DNA of 21,603 nt from CAZOKH01 sp964580315 (GTDB lineage: Bacteria; Chloroflexota; Anaerolineae; Anaerolineales; Anaerolineaceae). The notes beneath the pieces are model-generated. The model did no database searches. It had not been told where the DNA came from and saw only the letters and a list, made by a program, of their open reading frames with translations. Positions 14,321 through 21,603 of the stretch are shown one piece after another. A program made the position numbers and the translations under genes. Location of the stretch: assembly GCA_964580315.1 (NCBI GenBank), contig CAZOKH010000061.1, positions 1-21,603 on the forward strand, given 5' to 3'. Position 1 is the stretch's first letter; each line of letters opens with the position of its first letter.

Positions 14321-16510
14321 ATGTTTCCAAGTCGTGCGAACCAATCACTCACCATTATTTTGATTCTAACTTCAATTCTTCTTGCCTGCGCCTGGCTCCC
14401 TCAGGATTCGCAGGATGCCAATTTGCAATCTACCATTGAAGCCATGTCAACCCAACTGGTTGAGCTGGGCGAAGGTCAATCTCAGCCCACTGCGCCTCCA
14501 GCCGAAATCATCCTGGGGGGCGATGCTACCCCGTCTCTGCCGGAGGGCATTGTCCCACCCCCATCCACATCGGGTTTAAAGGGTGAGTTGAAACTATTAG
14601 GTCAATACGGCGGCAGCGCTTTTGCCGTTGCCGTTCAGGGTGATTACGCCTTTCTGGGACAGGGACCGCGAGTTGTTGTGCTGGATATTTCAAGTCCTGA
14701 TAGCCCGAAACTGGTTGGACAAAGTGAAATCTTGCGCGGCATTGTGTATGGAATTGCCCTGCGGGACAATTATGCCTATGTGGTTGCCGCTTACGAAAAT
14801 TTGCACGTGTTAGACATCAGCCAGCCCACAAAACCCGAATGGGTTGCCAGTCTGGATATCGAAACGCCCGGCTGCAACAGCATTACCCTGGAAGGAGACA
14901 AGGCTTTGCTGGCTTGCAACTCAGCCGGATTTCACATTGTGGACATCTCCGACCCCGGGGCGCCGGCTCTGCTGGGAAAGCTGTCCATGAAAAGCGCCAT
15001 GGTTTCCATCGCCAACCGGGGAAATACCGCCTATATTGTGGATTATACCCAACACGGGCTTTCAATCATTGATCACAGCAATCCTTCCAATCCTCGCCAG
15101 GTGCGCTTATTAAAACCTTCTGAAGTGCCCTTATCGCATAACAGTGAGTATGACTTCGAAAGTGTGCGCAACTGCGGTGAATATCTGTGCATTGCCAACG
15201 GCCCAAACGGGCTGGTGGTTTTGGATATCTCTCAGCCTGAAAAACCGGTTGCGTTGAGCGTCTATGACACCAAATCAGCCTCCAGCCTGGTCGCCAATGG
15301 CAATACGGTTTATGTCACTGATGACATTGACGGTGTTTTTGCCCTTGATATCACCAATCCAAAATCCGTCCAAAAATTGAGCCTGGCACCCAACAACGTC
15401 GACGGTGAAGTATTTTCCATTCAAGATGGCTCTGAACGCAGCATGTTTTATGTGGATGGATTTGTGTATGTCACCGATATCGTTTATGGACTGGACATTG
15501 TGGATGCCCGTAACCCTTCGGGGATCATGCGGACCGCCCGTTACACCACGCCGGTCCCCTGGACGCTGTGGGATATAGCCGTGCAAGATCAATATGCCTA
15601 TGTGGTGGGTATTGAAAGCGGCTTTCGGGTTGTGGATGTCAGCGACCCTGCGAATATGCAGGAAATATTTTTCGACGATGAACGCAAAGACTTATTTTTA
15701 CAAATGCCCACCGGTCTGGTGATCGATGGGAATTATGCTTACATTTCAGACGGTAATTATCCTTTCCGGATATATGACATCTCTAACCCGGCTCGTCCCA
15801 TTCAGACCGGGGCAGTTTATGACCACCCGGCATCCGATGGCGCAGCAGATGTCGCCGTCGCTGGCAATTTCGCGTTTGTGTCCGGTCATGGTGCCAAAAA
15901 CGCGTTCTATCCCGGGAATGGTCTGTGGGTGATTGATATTTCCAATCGCAATAACCCCCAACCGGTGAAATTTCTCGAACTGCCCAACGGAGGCTGGCAG
16001 TTATCCATTTCAGGAAATACCTTATACGCACTGGATATGATAGTTACTGCCTCCGAAATAACCGAACCGTTCTCGTTGCGAGTGATCGATATTACCGATC
16101 CACTCAATCCTGTGGCAGGGGTTACCATTTCACTTGGACGAAATTCAATGATTGGACTGGGCGGTTGGGACCTTCGGGCAGATGGCGACCGCTTATTCGT
16201 CAGCATGCCTCCCATGGAGCTTAAGATCTTTGATATTTCCAACCCCGCATCACCGGTCGATGCCGGTAACCACAAGGTTTATCAGACCAGCAGTGGAAAT
16301 TTCGATGTGGAGGAAAACAGGCTGGTTGCTGGAGCGTTCCAGGTTTACGATGTAACTTCCATCGACCAGGTACCCGTCATGCTTGCGTCCGCTTCACCCG
16401 AGAAAGACATTTGTGTCGAAACCTGGAGTTTCGACTTTGTAGATGATCTGATCTACATTGGCAGCAGCCGGCATGGAATTTATGTTTATCAGTTGATATT
16501 AAATCAGTAA
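14321..16510 (+). CDS. LVIVD-repeat beta-propeller lipoprotein
   Basis: 729 aa from the ATG at 14321, chosen over 14297 because GGAGG sits at the right distance before it. A lipoprotein signal ends at C23 (ILLAC). After a Gln/Pro-rich linker come about 14 repeats of the LVIVD type: each has a G-N/D-x-A-Y-V strand, then G-L-x-V-V-D-I-S-D/N-P-x-x-P. Examples are LVVLDISQPEKP, FRVVDVSDPANM and LKIFDISNPASP. Fourteen units would make two seven-blade propellers. LVIVD proteins are exported and of unknown function, probably binding surfaces, polymers or partner proteins. It is monocistronic, divergent from the importer operon, and followed by a hairpin. A shared function with the importer is not shown. 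Confidence 0.9.
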   Translation: MFPSRANQSLTIILILTSILLACAWLPQDSQDANLQSTIEAMSTQLVELGEGQSQPTAPPAEIILGGDATPSLPEGIVPPPSTSGLKGELKLLGQYGGSAFAVAVQGDYAFLGQGPRVVVLDISSPDSPKLVGQSEILRGIVYGIALRDNYAYVVAAYENLHVLDISQPTKPEWVASLDIETPGCNSITLEGDKALLACNSAGFHIVDISDPGAPALLGKLSMKSAMVSIANRGNTAYIVDYTQHGLSIIDHSNPSNPRQVRLLKPSEVPLSHNSEYDFESVRNCGEYLCIANGPNGLVVLDISQPEKPVALSVYDTKSASSLVANGNTVYVTDDIDGVFALDITNPKSVQKLSLAPNNVDGEVFSIQDGSERSMFYVDGFVYVTDIVYGLDIVDARNPSGIMRTARYTTPVPWTLWDIAVQDQYAYVVGIESGFRVVDVSDPANMQEIFFDDERKDLFLQMPTGLVIDGNYAYISDGNYPFRIYDISNPARPIQTGAVYDHPASDGAADVAVAGNFAFVSGHGAKNAFYPGNGLWVIDISNRNNPQPVKFLELPNGGWQLSISGNTLYALDMIVTASEITEPFSLRVIDITDPLNPVAGVTISLGRNSMIGLGGWDLRADGDRLFVSMPPMELKIFDISNPASPVDAGNHKVYQTSSGNFDVEENRLVAGAFQVYDVTSIDQVPVMLASASPEKDICVETWSFDFVDDLIYIGSSRHGIYVYQLILNQ

Positions 16511-16538
16511 CTCAGGTTGCTACCCATGCGTCTTTGCG

Positions 16539-16561
16539 CGCCCCGATGTTTTTTCGGGGCG
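16539..16561 (+). terminator. Hairpin after the LVIVD gene, possible terminator
   Basis: CGCCCCGA (16539-16546) pairs with TCGGGGCG (16554-16561), with a T-rich 7-nt loop, 28 nt beyond the stop codon. No T tract follows. It lies between converging genes and may serve either. The rest of 16511-16714 shows nothing recognisable. Confidence 0.45.
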
Positions 16562-16714
16562 TGGCAATCTCAAATGTTAGCAATGAAACTGCCGAGTTGG
16601 GCTCCCGCCCTCCTTGCAGCGACTGGTCAAGATGTTTTTTAAAGGTAACAACTTGAATGATTGATCGTAGGTTTAAGAACAATTTCAAGAATTCTCGTTA
16701 AGATCAAACAGCTC

Positions 16715-17713
16715 TCAAGGCTGCTTTGCCGCCTCCAACACACTGGTGGTGAATACCGCATCCACATCCACGGCCGGCATGGCTTCATAATCTTGCAGCA
16801 TATCGGCCAGCGCCTGCCATTGTTCATGCGTTTGCCAGCCCATGCCGTGCTGTTGAGTCACCTCGCTCTCAGCATCCAGCAATTCACTGTCGAGCATAAA
16901 CCTCATGTGGGCTGCGTCGGTTTCCGGCCCGGTATATTTCAACACAATTTGCACAGCCTCGTCGCGATTCTCCGCCGCATAGGCAATACCCTTCAGCGCC
17001 GCCCGCAGGAAGCGAGCCAAAACATCTGGTTTGGTTTTCAATGTCTCATCGCTGGTCACATAAGCCAGTCCCAGAGAGGGAACATCAAAATCAGCAGCTT
17101 CCCACAGGTTCAAGTCGTATCCCCAGGATTGAATTAAATAGGGTTCATTGGATTTATAAACCGGATAGACATCAATTTTCCCTTCGGTCAGCAGGCGCGG
17201 GTCAAAGCCCACATTCACCAGTTCCACTTTGCTCTCGTCCACGCCGGCGGCATTCATTAACGCTGCCAGGTCAGGCGGAGGTGTTCCCTTGTATCCCACC
17301 GTATGCCCTTCCCAGTCTTTGAGGCTTTCAATCCCGGAAGTAGACAATGCAGCATAAGCCTGCTGCCCGCGCTGGCCGATGAGTGCAATCGAAACCAGCG
17401 GCAAGCCCGGGTCGGCGCGGCGCTGAAGCATCACGGCGGCATCCTGGGTGGTCACCTGCACTTTCCCGGCAGTCAGCAATTGCAGGTGTTGTCCCTGGCC
17501 GGGTGAATGTTCAATGGTCACATTCAAACCTTCTTCTTTGAAGAAACCCTTTTCCTGCGCCACATAGGCGCCCACAAACGGCAAATTTGCCTGGGGTTTG
17601 TAACCGGGCATAAAAACCATTTCATCCAGCGGTTTCGGCGCAGCCGGCTGGCATGCGCTCAACAAGAACAAGAACACTGCAAAAAATAACAATCGGGATT
17701 GATGATTTTTCAT
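16715..17713 (-). CDS. NMT1/ThiY-like ABC substrate-binding lipoprotein
   Basis: 332 aa from the ATG at 17713. An upstream in-frame ATG at 17776 would bury the signal peptide, while GGAG lies at a proper distance before 17713. The lipoprotein signal ends at C21 (LLSAC). The mature part shows the NMT1/THI5 features: GYKPQANLPFVGAYVAQEKG near the start, EEGLNVTIEH, GQGQHLQLLTAGKVQV, then TVGYKG and the lobe-2 pattern. Proteins of this type bind pyrimidine thiamin precursors (ThiY), riboflavin (RibY of Chloroflexus) or other small aromatic metabolites. The substrate here is unassigned; the flavin-type regulator in the operon makes a flavin or B6 compound worth testing. It is last in the operon, 78 nt after the permease gene. 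Confidence 0.88.
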   Translation of the reverse strand: MKNHQSRLLFFAVFLFLLSACQPAAPKPLDEMVFMPGYKPQANLPFVGAYVAQEKGFFKEEGLNVTIEHSPGQGQHLQLLTAGKVQVTTQDAAVMLQRRADPGLPLVSIALIGQRGQQAYAALSTSGIESLKDWEGHTVGYKGTPPPDLAALMNAAGVDESKVELVNVGFDPRLLTEGKIDVYPVYKSNEPYLIQSWGYDLNLWEAADFDVPSLGLAYVTSDETLKTKPDVLARFLRAALKGIAYAAENRDEAVQIVLKYTGPETDAAHMRFMLDSELLDAESEVTQQHGMGWQTHEQWQALADMLQDYEAMPAVDVDAVFTTSVLEAAKQP

Positions 17714-17743
17714 TCTGGGTCTCCAATGTATCTTTCTATGAAT

Positions 17744-17757
17744 CCGATCATCATCGG
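17744..17757 (-). other. Small intercistronic hairpin
   Basis: CCGAT (17744-17748) and ATCGG (17753-17757) form a 5-bp stem with a 4-nt loop in the 78-nt gap between the permease and binding-protein genes. This is the only real gap in an otherwise overlapping operon; the hairpin could protect the downstream message. Confidence 0.35.
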
Positions 17758-17791
17758 TGTTTATCTGTGGTTCCATCCATAAATAACCGCT

Positions 17792-18565
17792 CTAAAACTC
17801 ATCCTGCGATCTCGCCTTCCAGAAAATACAGCGCCGTTCCAACCCGGCCAATCCCCAGTAAGCCAGCATGCCGGCGGCAGCCAGGATAAAAATTGCCGCA
17901 AACAGATAGGGCAAATTCAAGTTGGTGTAAGCCAGCCACATCGTGCGCCCCAGCCCGCCGGAGGCGCCGGTCCATTCAGCCACCACTGCGCCAATCAAGG
18001 CCAGCGGCGCGCTGATCTTTAGCGCCGCAAACAGGTACGGCAGCGCATAAGGAAGCCGCAGGTGCAGAAAGGTTTCCCAGCGCCCGGTGTGCCAGGAACG
18101 AAACAGATCGACCAGCGCCGCATCGGTGCTGTGCAAACCACTCAACATATTGACCAGCACGGGGAAGAATGTGAGCAGCGCCGTGATGATGATTTTTGGC
18201 AGCACGCCAAAGCCCAGCCACAGGGTCAACAGCGGCGCCACTGCCACCATGGGTGTTGATTTGATCAGGATGGCCAGGGTCATCACGCCGCCTTCCAACC
18301 TGGGCGCCAGGCTGAGCAAACTGGCCAGGAGCACCCCTGCCAGCACGCCCAACGTCAAACCCGCCAGCGCTTCACCCAGCGTAAACCAGGTCGCCCGCAC
18401 ATAAAGTCCCGGGTTGGCAAACAGTGTTTTTAAAATATGCGAGGGAGAGGGCAACAGGTAGGGTTGAATCCCGCTGGAAAACACTGCCAGTTCCCAGATA
18501 ATGAAGAAAAGAAACAAGATCACCACAGCAATCAGTGCTGAGTTGACCTCACGCTCAGCGTTCAT
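17792..18565 (-). CDS. ABC permease of the NMT1/SsuC/ThiX type
   Basis: 257 aa, normal length for the SsuC/TauC/ThiX group, with about six membrane helices. PYLLPSPSHILKTLF near the N-terminus is a group hallmark. The EAA-type loop (FRSWHTGRWETFLHLRLPYA) contacts the ATPase, and GASGGLGRTMW follows the loop as usual. It presumably acts as a homodimer. The start codon overlaps the ATPase gene by 4 nt (18562-18565). Confidence 0.92.
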   Translation of the reverse strand: MNAEREVNSALIAVVILFLFFIIWELAVFSSGIQPYLLPSPSHILKTLFANPGLYVRATWFTLGEALAGLTLGVLAGVLLASLLSLAPRLEGGVMTLAILIKSTPMVAVAPLLTLWLGFGVLPKIIITALLTFFPVLVNMLSGLHSTDAALVDLFRSWHTGRWETFLHLRLPYALPYLFAALKISAPLALIGAVVAEWTGASGGLGRTMWLAYTNLNLPYLFAAIFILAAAGMLAYWGLAGLERRCIFWKARSQDEF

Positions 18566-19323
18566 TGCACCGCCTCACCTTGCTGCAGCACCTGGCGAAG
18601 CTGCGCAACCACAGACTGAAATTCCGCCGAATCTTCGCGCCGTGGGCGCGGCAGGTTGACATCCACATCCAGGATGATCTGCCCGGGAGCCGCGCTCATC
18701 ACCAGCACGCGGTCAGCCAGGTGCACAGCTTCATATAAGTGATGCGTGACCCACAGCACCGTGGGACGAATGGGCTCCCAGTGCTGCAAAATTTCACTGC
18801 TCAGGTGGTTGCGCGTTAATTCATCCAGGGCGGCATACGGTTCATCCATCAGCCACACATCGTAGTCCTGGGTCAGGGTGCGCGCCAGCGCCAGGCGCTG
18901 CTGCATCCCACCCGACAGGGTGCGCGGATATTCGTGGGCGGCATCCAGCAACCCCACACGTTCCAGCGCCTGCTGCGGTGAAAGCCGCTGTGTGAGCGCG
19001 CGATGGTTGAACCTTTGCGGCAGGGCGACATTGGCTTCCACGGTCAACCAGGGAAGCAGCGCCGGGCTTTGCGCCATCCAGGCAATGCGCTGTTCGCTCA
19101 CAGCCTGGGCAGGCGTCAGAGAGCCCAGATGAATTTCGCCTTGCAGCGGGTTTAACAAACCGGCGGTTAGCCGCAGCAAGGTCGATTTTCCACAGCCGCT
19201 GGGACCGACCACCGCCACAAACTGCCCGGCATCAATTTGCAGGTTGATTTCATTCAACGCAGGTTTAACCCTGTGATTTACAAAGCTGTGATTCAGAGCG
19301 CGCATTCTGATTGGAAGACTCAT
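18562..19323 (-). CDS. ABC ATPase of the SsuB/TauB/ThiZ type
   Basis: 253 aa. Walker A GPSGCGKST (40-48), Q-loop AWMAQSPALLPW, signature LSGGMQQRLALAR (136-148), Walker B VWLMDEP with D-loop ALD (156-167), H-loop THH. The Q-loop style and small size match the ATPases of sulfonate, taurine, nitrate and thiamin-precursor importers. It overlaps both neighbours by 4 nt (ATGA), so its translation is coupled to the regulator before it and to the permease after it. Confidence 0.93.
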   Translation of the reverse strand: MSLPIRMRALNHSFVNHRVKPALNEINLQIDAGQFVAVVGPSGCGKSTLLRLTAGLLNPLQGEIHLGSLTPAQAVSEQRIAWMAQSPALLPWLTVEANVALPQRFNHRALTQRLSPQQALERVGLLDAAHEYPRTLSGGMQQRLALARTLTQDYDVWLMDEPYAALDELTRNHLSSEILQHWEPIRPTVLWVTHHLYEAVHLADRVLVMSAAPGQIILDVDVNLPRPRREDSAEFQSVVAQLRQVLQQGEAVQ

Positions 19324-20450
19324 GACGCCGCCTCCTGACCGGGAAGCCCCTGCCAGCCGCTCATACTGACCGGGACAATGCGAAATGCGCAGACTATTTG
19401 CGAAATTAATTCGGCGTTATCCCGCCCCAGGTAACGGCGCGTCAGGCGCGCAATCAAGTCCGACAAATCAGCCGGGTTTCCCTCAACCCGCTCGGCATTG
19501 CCGCGCGCCACCACCCGCCGCAGCGGCTGCCAGGGTTCGTCCACCGTCAAAGACACATTCGGGTTATGCTGCACATAATCAGCCCACTGCGAACCCTGCC
19601 AGGCAATGATGGAAAAAGCCTTCCCATCCCACTCCTGCCACACCGGGATCACATGCGGTGTACCGTCCGGGCGAAGGCAGGCCAGCCGGGCTGACCAGGG
19701 GCCGTTGAGAAAAGAGCCAATTTGATCGGCCGGCAGGGGTATTTGTGGATTACGCCAGGTTTCTTCGCTTTGCCTGTAGGGAGTATAGGCGTTGGCGCCC
19801 AGTTGATAAGACAAACGCGCCGCCATCTCGCGCATTTCCGTCAGGTATTCATCCAGAAAACCATCAAGCGTGTAACGAAACGCAGGTGCACTGATGATCA
19901 ACGCCGCGTCGGGCTGGCTGCCGTCACGGCAAACCGGCAGTGCCAGGTCAATGCGTTCGTCACTGCTTTGCAAACAATAACCCGCATCGCGCACTTCCAC
20001 ATCGGGGTTGGCCTGCAACACCCGCCAGGCAGCCTGAAAATCGCGGGTGATCTGTCCCACTTGCAGCACGCTGCGCACGGTGCGCCCGCCTTCAACCTGC
20101 GCCAGCACTTGCAGCAGGTCGCCGGCTTTGGAAATCAACCCCAACGTTTCCTGCCAGTTGCGCCGCCCGGCTTCCTGGTAAAATGCCGCCAGCAATTCAC
20201 GCGACCCCTGCGATTGTCCCCCGCGCCAGGCATCCAGGCGGGCTCCCGCCCGGTAACGCCCGCGCGATTCATACTGCTCAACGTAGCCGAGATTCTTCAG
20301 GCTGCGCAGCAGCAGGTAAAATGAACTGCGCGGCATATCCAGCTCAGCAAGCAGTTCTTGCGGGGTTAACCCTTCGGGTTCATCCAACAGCAGTTCAATC
20401 AATCGCAAAGTTTTTTCAACAGCAGGCGCCAGGTTGTCTTGAAGCTGCAT
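19320..20450 (-). CDS. IclR-type regulator fused to a PNPOx-like split-barrel (flavin-type) domain
   Basis: 376 aa. Residues 7-72 are an IclR winged helix (AVEKTLRLIELLLDEPEGLT start; MPRSSFYLLLRSLKNLGYVE is the recognition part). Residues about 81-220 resemble a reduced IclR effector domain (DAGYCLQSSDERIDLALPV, then IISAPAFRYT and ARLSYQLGAN). Residues about 240-365 are a pyridoxamine-phosphate-oxidase-like split barrel (ARLACLRPDGTPHVIPVWQE, NPNVSLTVDEP, LTRRYLG), a fold that normally binds FMN or F420. IclR proteins are about 250 aa, so the barrel is an added domain. It heads the operon, with its own promoter and a palindrome over the -10 box. It likely controls the importer in response to a cofactor or the imported vitamin (inference); catalytic activity of the barrel is also possible. 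Confidence 0.88.
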   Translation of the reverse strand: MQLQDNLAPAVEKTLRLIELLLDEPEGLTPQELLAELDMPRSSFYLLLRSLKNLGYVEQYESRGRYRAGARLDAWRGGQSQGSRELLAAFYQEAGRRNWQETLGLISKAGDLLQVLAQVEGGRTVRSVLQVGQITRDFQAAWRVLQANPDVEVRDAGYCLQSSDERIDLALPVCRDGSQPDAALIISAPAFRYTLDGFLDEYLTEMREMAARLSYQLGANAYTPYRQSEETWRNPQIPLPADQIGSFLNGPWSARLACLRPDGTPHVIPVWQEWDGKAFSIIAWQGSQWADYVQHNPNVSLTVDEPWQPLRRVVARGNAERVEGNPADLSDLIARLTRRYLGRDNAELISQIVCAFRIVPVSMSGWQGLPGQEAAS

Positions 20451-20462
20451 ATATACACTCCT

Positions 20463-20478
20463 TTGGACTATTGTCCAA
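20463..20478. promoter_or_regulatory. 16-bp palindromic operator, likely bound by the IclR-type regulator
   Basis: TTGGAC-TATT-GTCCAA is a perfect 6+4+6 palindrome. Its right end overlaps the -10 box by 2 nt and it covers the predicted start, just before the ribosome site AAGGAG and the ATG at 20450. The position fits repression of the regulator's own operon. Confidence 0.75.
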
Positions 20479-20505
20479 TATAACAGACATAATTACAGAG
20501 GTCAA
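20477..20505 (-). promoter_or_regulatory. Promoter of the regulator-transporter operon
   Basis: On the minus strand TTGACC (20500-20505) and TATATT (20477-20482) are 17 nt apart. The predicted start near 20470 leaves a leader of only about 20 nt, too short for a riboswitch. Confidence 0.75.
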
Positions 20506-20709
20506 TAGACTTGATAACAACTTCAACCAGGTAATCAACGGTGATAGAACCGCCTTTGTAGAAAAAATACCTGCCTGTAATCCTGCGATGAAACCTGTTG
20601 AGTGCGAACAGGTTTTGTTGCATTTTTAATTGAATTGAAAAAAATTGATTTTCAGAAAGAAATCTGTTGATTTCCAACAAATTATCATCTTTCTCTCAGC
20701 TTCCACTGG

Positions 20710-20738
20710 TTGTGAATTCTAAAAATCCGTGTTATGAT
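20710..20738 (+). promoter_or_regulatory. Possible promoter of the surface-protein gene
   Basis: TTGTGA (20710-20715) and TATGAT (20733-20738) with a 17-nt spacer match four and five of six consensus bases. The transcript would start near 20745 and carry a long leader to the ATG at 21058. Confidence 0.4.
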
Positions 20739-20779
20739 GCCAGAACAATTGACAAACCGCATTTTATTATGACGGAGCA

Positions 20780-20858
20780 TTGACCCGGCATTTTTTGGTC
20801 GCTTGCCATTTTTGGGTGGCATGATGCCCGGGTAGCTAGAGGCGAAACCGGCCGTCAA
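20780..20858 (+). ncRNA. Possible structured leader RNA
   Basis: Nested complementary segments are visible: TTGAC (20780) with GTCAA (20854-20858), ACCCGGCAT (20783-20791) with ATGCCCGGGT (20824-20833, one bulge), and GCCA (20805-20808) with TGGC (20817-20820). The outer two cannot both form in full because they share two bases (20783-20784). No known riboswitch class (cyclic-di-GMP, cobalamin, TPP, FMN) could be matched by eye, so this is only a structural hint. Confidence 0.25.
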
Positions 20859-21057
20859 CAAGGCTTCAACGATATAGACAAACAGCATGTTTCCACCTCT
20901 TTTTTGTTTAACCAACCGGTGTAATTCAAACCGGTTTTCCCCCATTATTTCTTATCCGGCTCTTTTACCCCCACCAGCCGGGAGATCCTTTTAAACAGGA
21001 ATCTCCGATCTTAAACCATGAACTTAGACAATAAGAATACCAAGGAGGTGTTCAAAA

Positions 21058-21603
21058 ATGGTACGATCAAAAAAAATTAACTGGCTGTTGACGGCCATGC
21101 TGGTAGCAGTAATCACCCTGGCATCGGTCGTTCCAGTCTATGCAGCCGACGGAGATGAAGTTTCGCCTCCTGACACGGCTGCCGAAACCACAGATGATTC
21201 CGCGGCGCCATCTGGAACAGACGGCGCGGCCCCCTCAGGCGAAACCACCGATAGCGGTGAAACGGATCAAACCCCTTCTGACGAGAGTCCGACAGGTGAT
21301 GACAACAGCTCTTCGTCTTCAGATGAAAGCCTGACGGACAGCGAAGACAGTTCTTCGCCTTCGGATGAAGGCCCGGCAGACGGTGAAGACAGTTCTTCGC
21401 CTTCGGATGAAGGCTTGACAGATGGCGAAGACAGTTCTTCGCCTTCAGATGAAACAGGTGAAACCCCTGAAGATACCGTTGCGCCGCCCGATGAGGCCAC
21501 TCCATCAGAAGAGGAGATCATCCCCTCCACCTCTGAATCCGCAGACGGTGTCGCTCCGCTTGATCAATCCAGCGAAGAAAGCGGTCAGCCGGTAGTTGAA
21601 ACC
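21058..21603 (+). CDS. Secreted acidic Ser/Asp/Glu-rich surface protein (N-terminal part, runs off the window)
   Basis: 182 codons are visible and the frame is open to the window edge. A classical signal peptide (KKINWLLTAMLVAVITLAS, ending VYAA before DGDE, cleavage near residue 30) is followed by a low-complexity region rich in Ser, Asp, Glu, Thr and Pro, with four 14-residue repeats (core EDSSSPSDEG). This composition is typical of a spacer or stalk before larger extracellular domains, as in adhesins or Ig-repeat proteins, but none is reached here. AAGGAGGTG lies 7 nt before the ATG at 21058, an almost ideal ribosome site that fixes the start. It is preceded by a long non-coding stretch. 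Confidence 0.85.
   Translation, partial: MVRSKKINWLLTAMLVAVITLASVVPVYAADGDEVSPPDTAAETTDDSAAPSGTDGAAPSGETTDSGETDQTPSDESPTGDDNSSSSSDESLTDSEDSSSPSDEGPADGEDSSSPSDEGLTDGEDSSSPSDETGETPEDTVAPPDEATPSEEEIIPSTSESADGVAPLDQSSEESGQPVVET
21301..21454 (+). repeat. 42-bp tandem repeats in the surface-protein gene
   Basis: Copies start at 21301 (degenerate), 21343, 21385 and 21427 (partial), with exact 42-nt spacing. The conserved core GAAGACAGTTCTTCGCCTTC encodes EDSSSPS. In-frame copy-number change would alter the stalk length. Confidence 0.9.

Larger units (their letters stand above)
20506..21057. other. Long intergenic region before the surface-protein gene
   Basis: No convincing gene is present. Contents: a 9-bp hairpin AAACCTGTT/AACAGGTTT (20591-20615) followed by T-rich sequence; a possible plus-strand promoter (TTGTGA 20710-20715, TATGAT 20733-20738, 17-nt spacer) that would give a leader of about 310 nt; paired segments at 20780-20858 (listed separately); and a hairpin AACCGG/CCGGTT (20914-20936). 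A minus-strand reading frame of 67 codons from 20888 has a GAGGTGG ribosome-like site, but its product resembles nothing known. Confidence 0.5.

Noticed and set aside
20451..20530. FMN or TPP riboswitch before the NMT1-type importer operon
   Set aside because: The predicted leader is about 20 nt, and none of the conserved riboswitch segments are visible here or in the 78-nt gap before the binding-protein gene.
20780..20858. Cyclic-di-GMP (GEMM) riboswitch, suggested by GGTAGC near 20831
   Set aside because: The conserved GCAAAGC and GGCCTAA segments are missing, and the helices do not match that architecture.
20685..20888. 67-codon minus-strand frame with a GAGGTGG ribosome-like site
   Set aside because: Its product resembles no known family, its composition is not gene-like towards the C-terminus, and it overlaps the paired segments of the possible leader RNA. 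It could be real but cannot be supported.

Overview
The window looks like a chromosomal segment of a Chloroflexota bacterium, most likely class Anaerolineae. The 5' end of a 16S rRNA gene lies at the left edge. The coding sequences include VanW/YoaR-type and LytR-CpsA-Psr cell-envelope proteins, LVIVD-repeat lipoproteins, and lipoproteins with Pro/Ala/Glu linkers, a mix typical of that group. The taxonomic call rests on pattern recognition of the 16S 5' end and protein styles, not on a search.

Layout. 1-145: 5' end of 16S rRNA (minus strand), preceded by a leader of about 440 nt and two tandem promoters with near-perfect consensus. 789-4532 (plus): VanW/YoaR-like protein with an acidic repeat tail, a Trm112-type zinc protein, and an LCP (LytR) ligase, closed by a strong terminator. 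4764-7612 (minus): an FGGY sugar kinase followed by two small membrane-anchored proteins that resemble each other. 7735-13987 (minus): a complete family-5 (Opp/Dpp-type) ABC importer: binding protein, two permeases, two ATPases. It starts at a consensus promoter with a 15-bp inverted repeat and ends at a clear terminator. 14321-16510 (plus): a 14-blade LVIVD propeller lipoprotein. 16715-20450 (minus): an operon of an IclR-type regulator fused to a flavin-type split-barrel domain, then ATPase, permease and NMT1/ThiY-like binding protein of a vitamin/precursor importer. 21058-end (plus): start of a secreted, acidic, repeat-rich surface protein.

The most unusual content is in the two importers. 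The family-5 binding protein (12260-13987) is circularly permuted. After the lipoprotein signal and a Pro/Ala/Glu linker, the part that is normally C-terminal comes first, then a short junction, then the part that is normally N-terminal. The gene ends exactly where the first part would have to continue. In the same operon the DppC-type permease carries about 110 extra residues in its first external loop, and these read like one lobe of a periplasmic binding protein. Together they suggest an importer with rebuilt receptor geometry. The second operon appears autoregulated: a 16-bp palindrome overlaps the -10 box just in front of the regulator gene. The regulator's fused split-barrel domain suggests sensing of a flavin or B6-like cofactor, perhaps related to the transported substrate.
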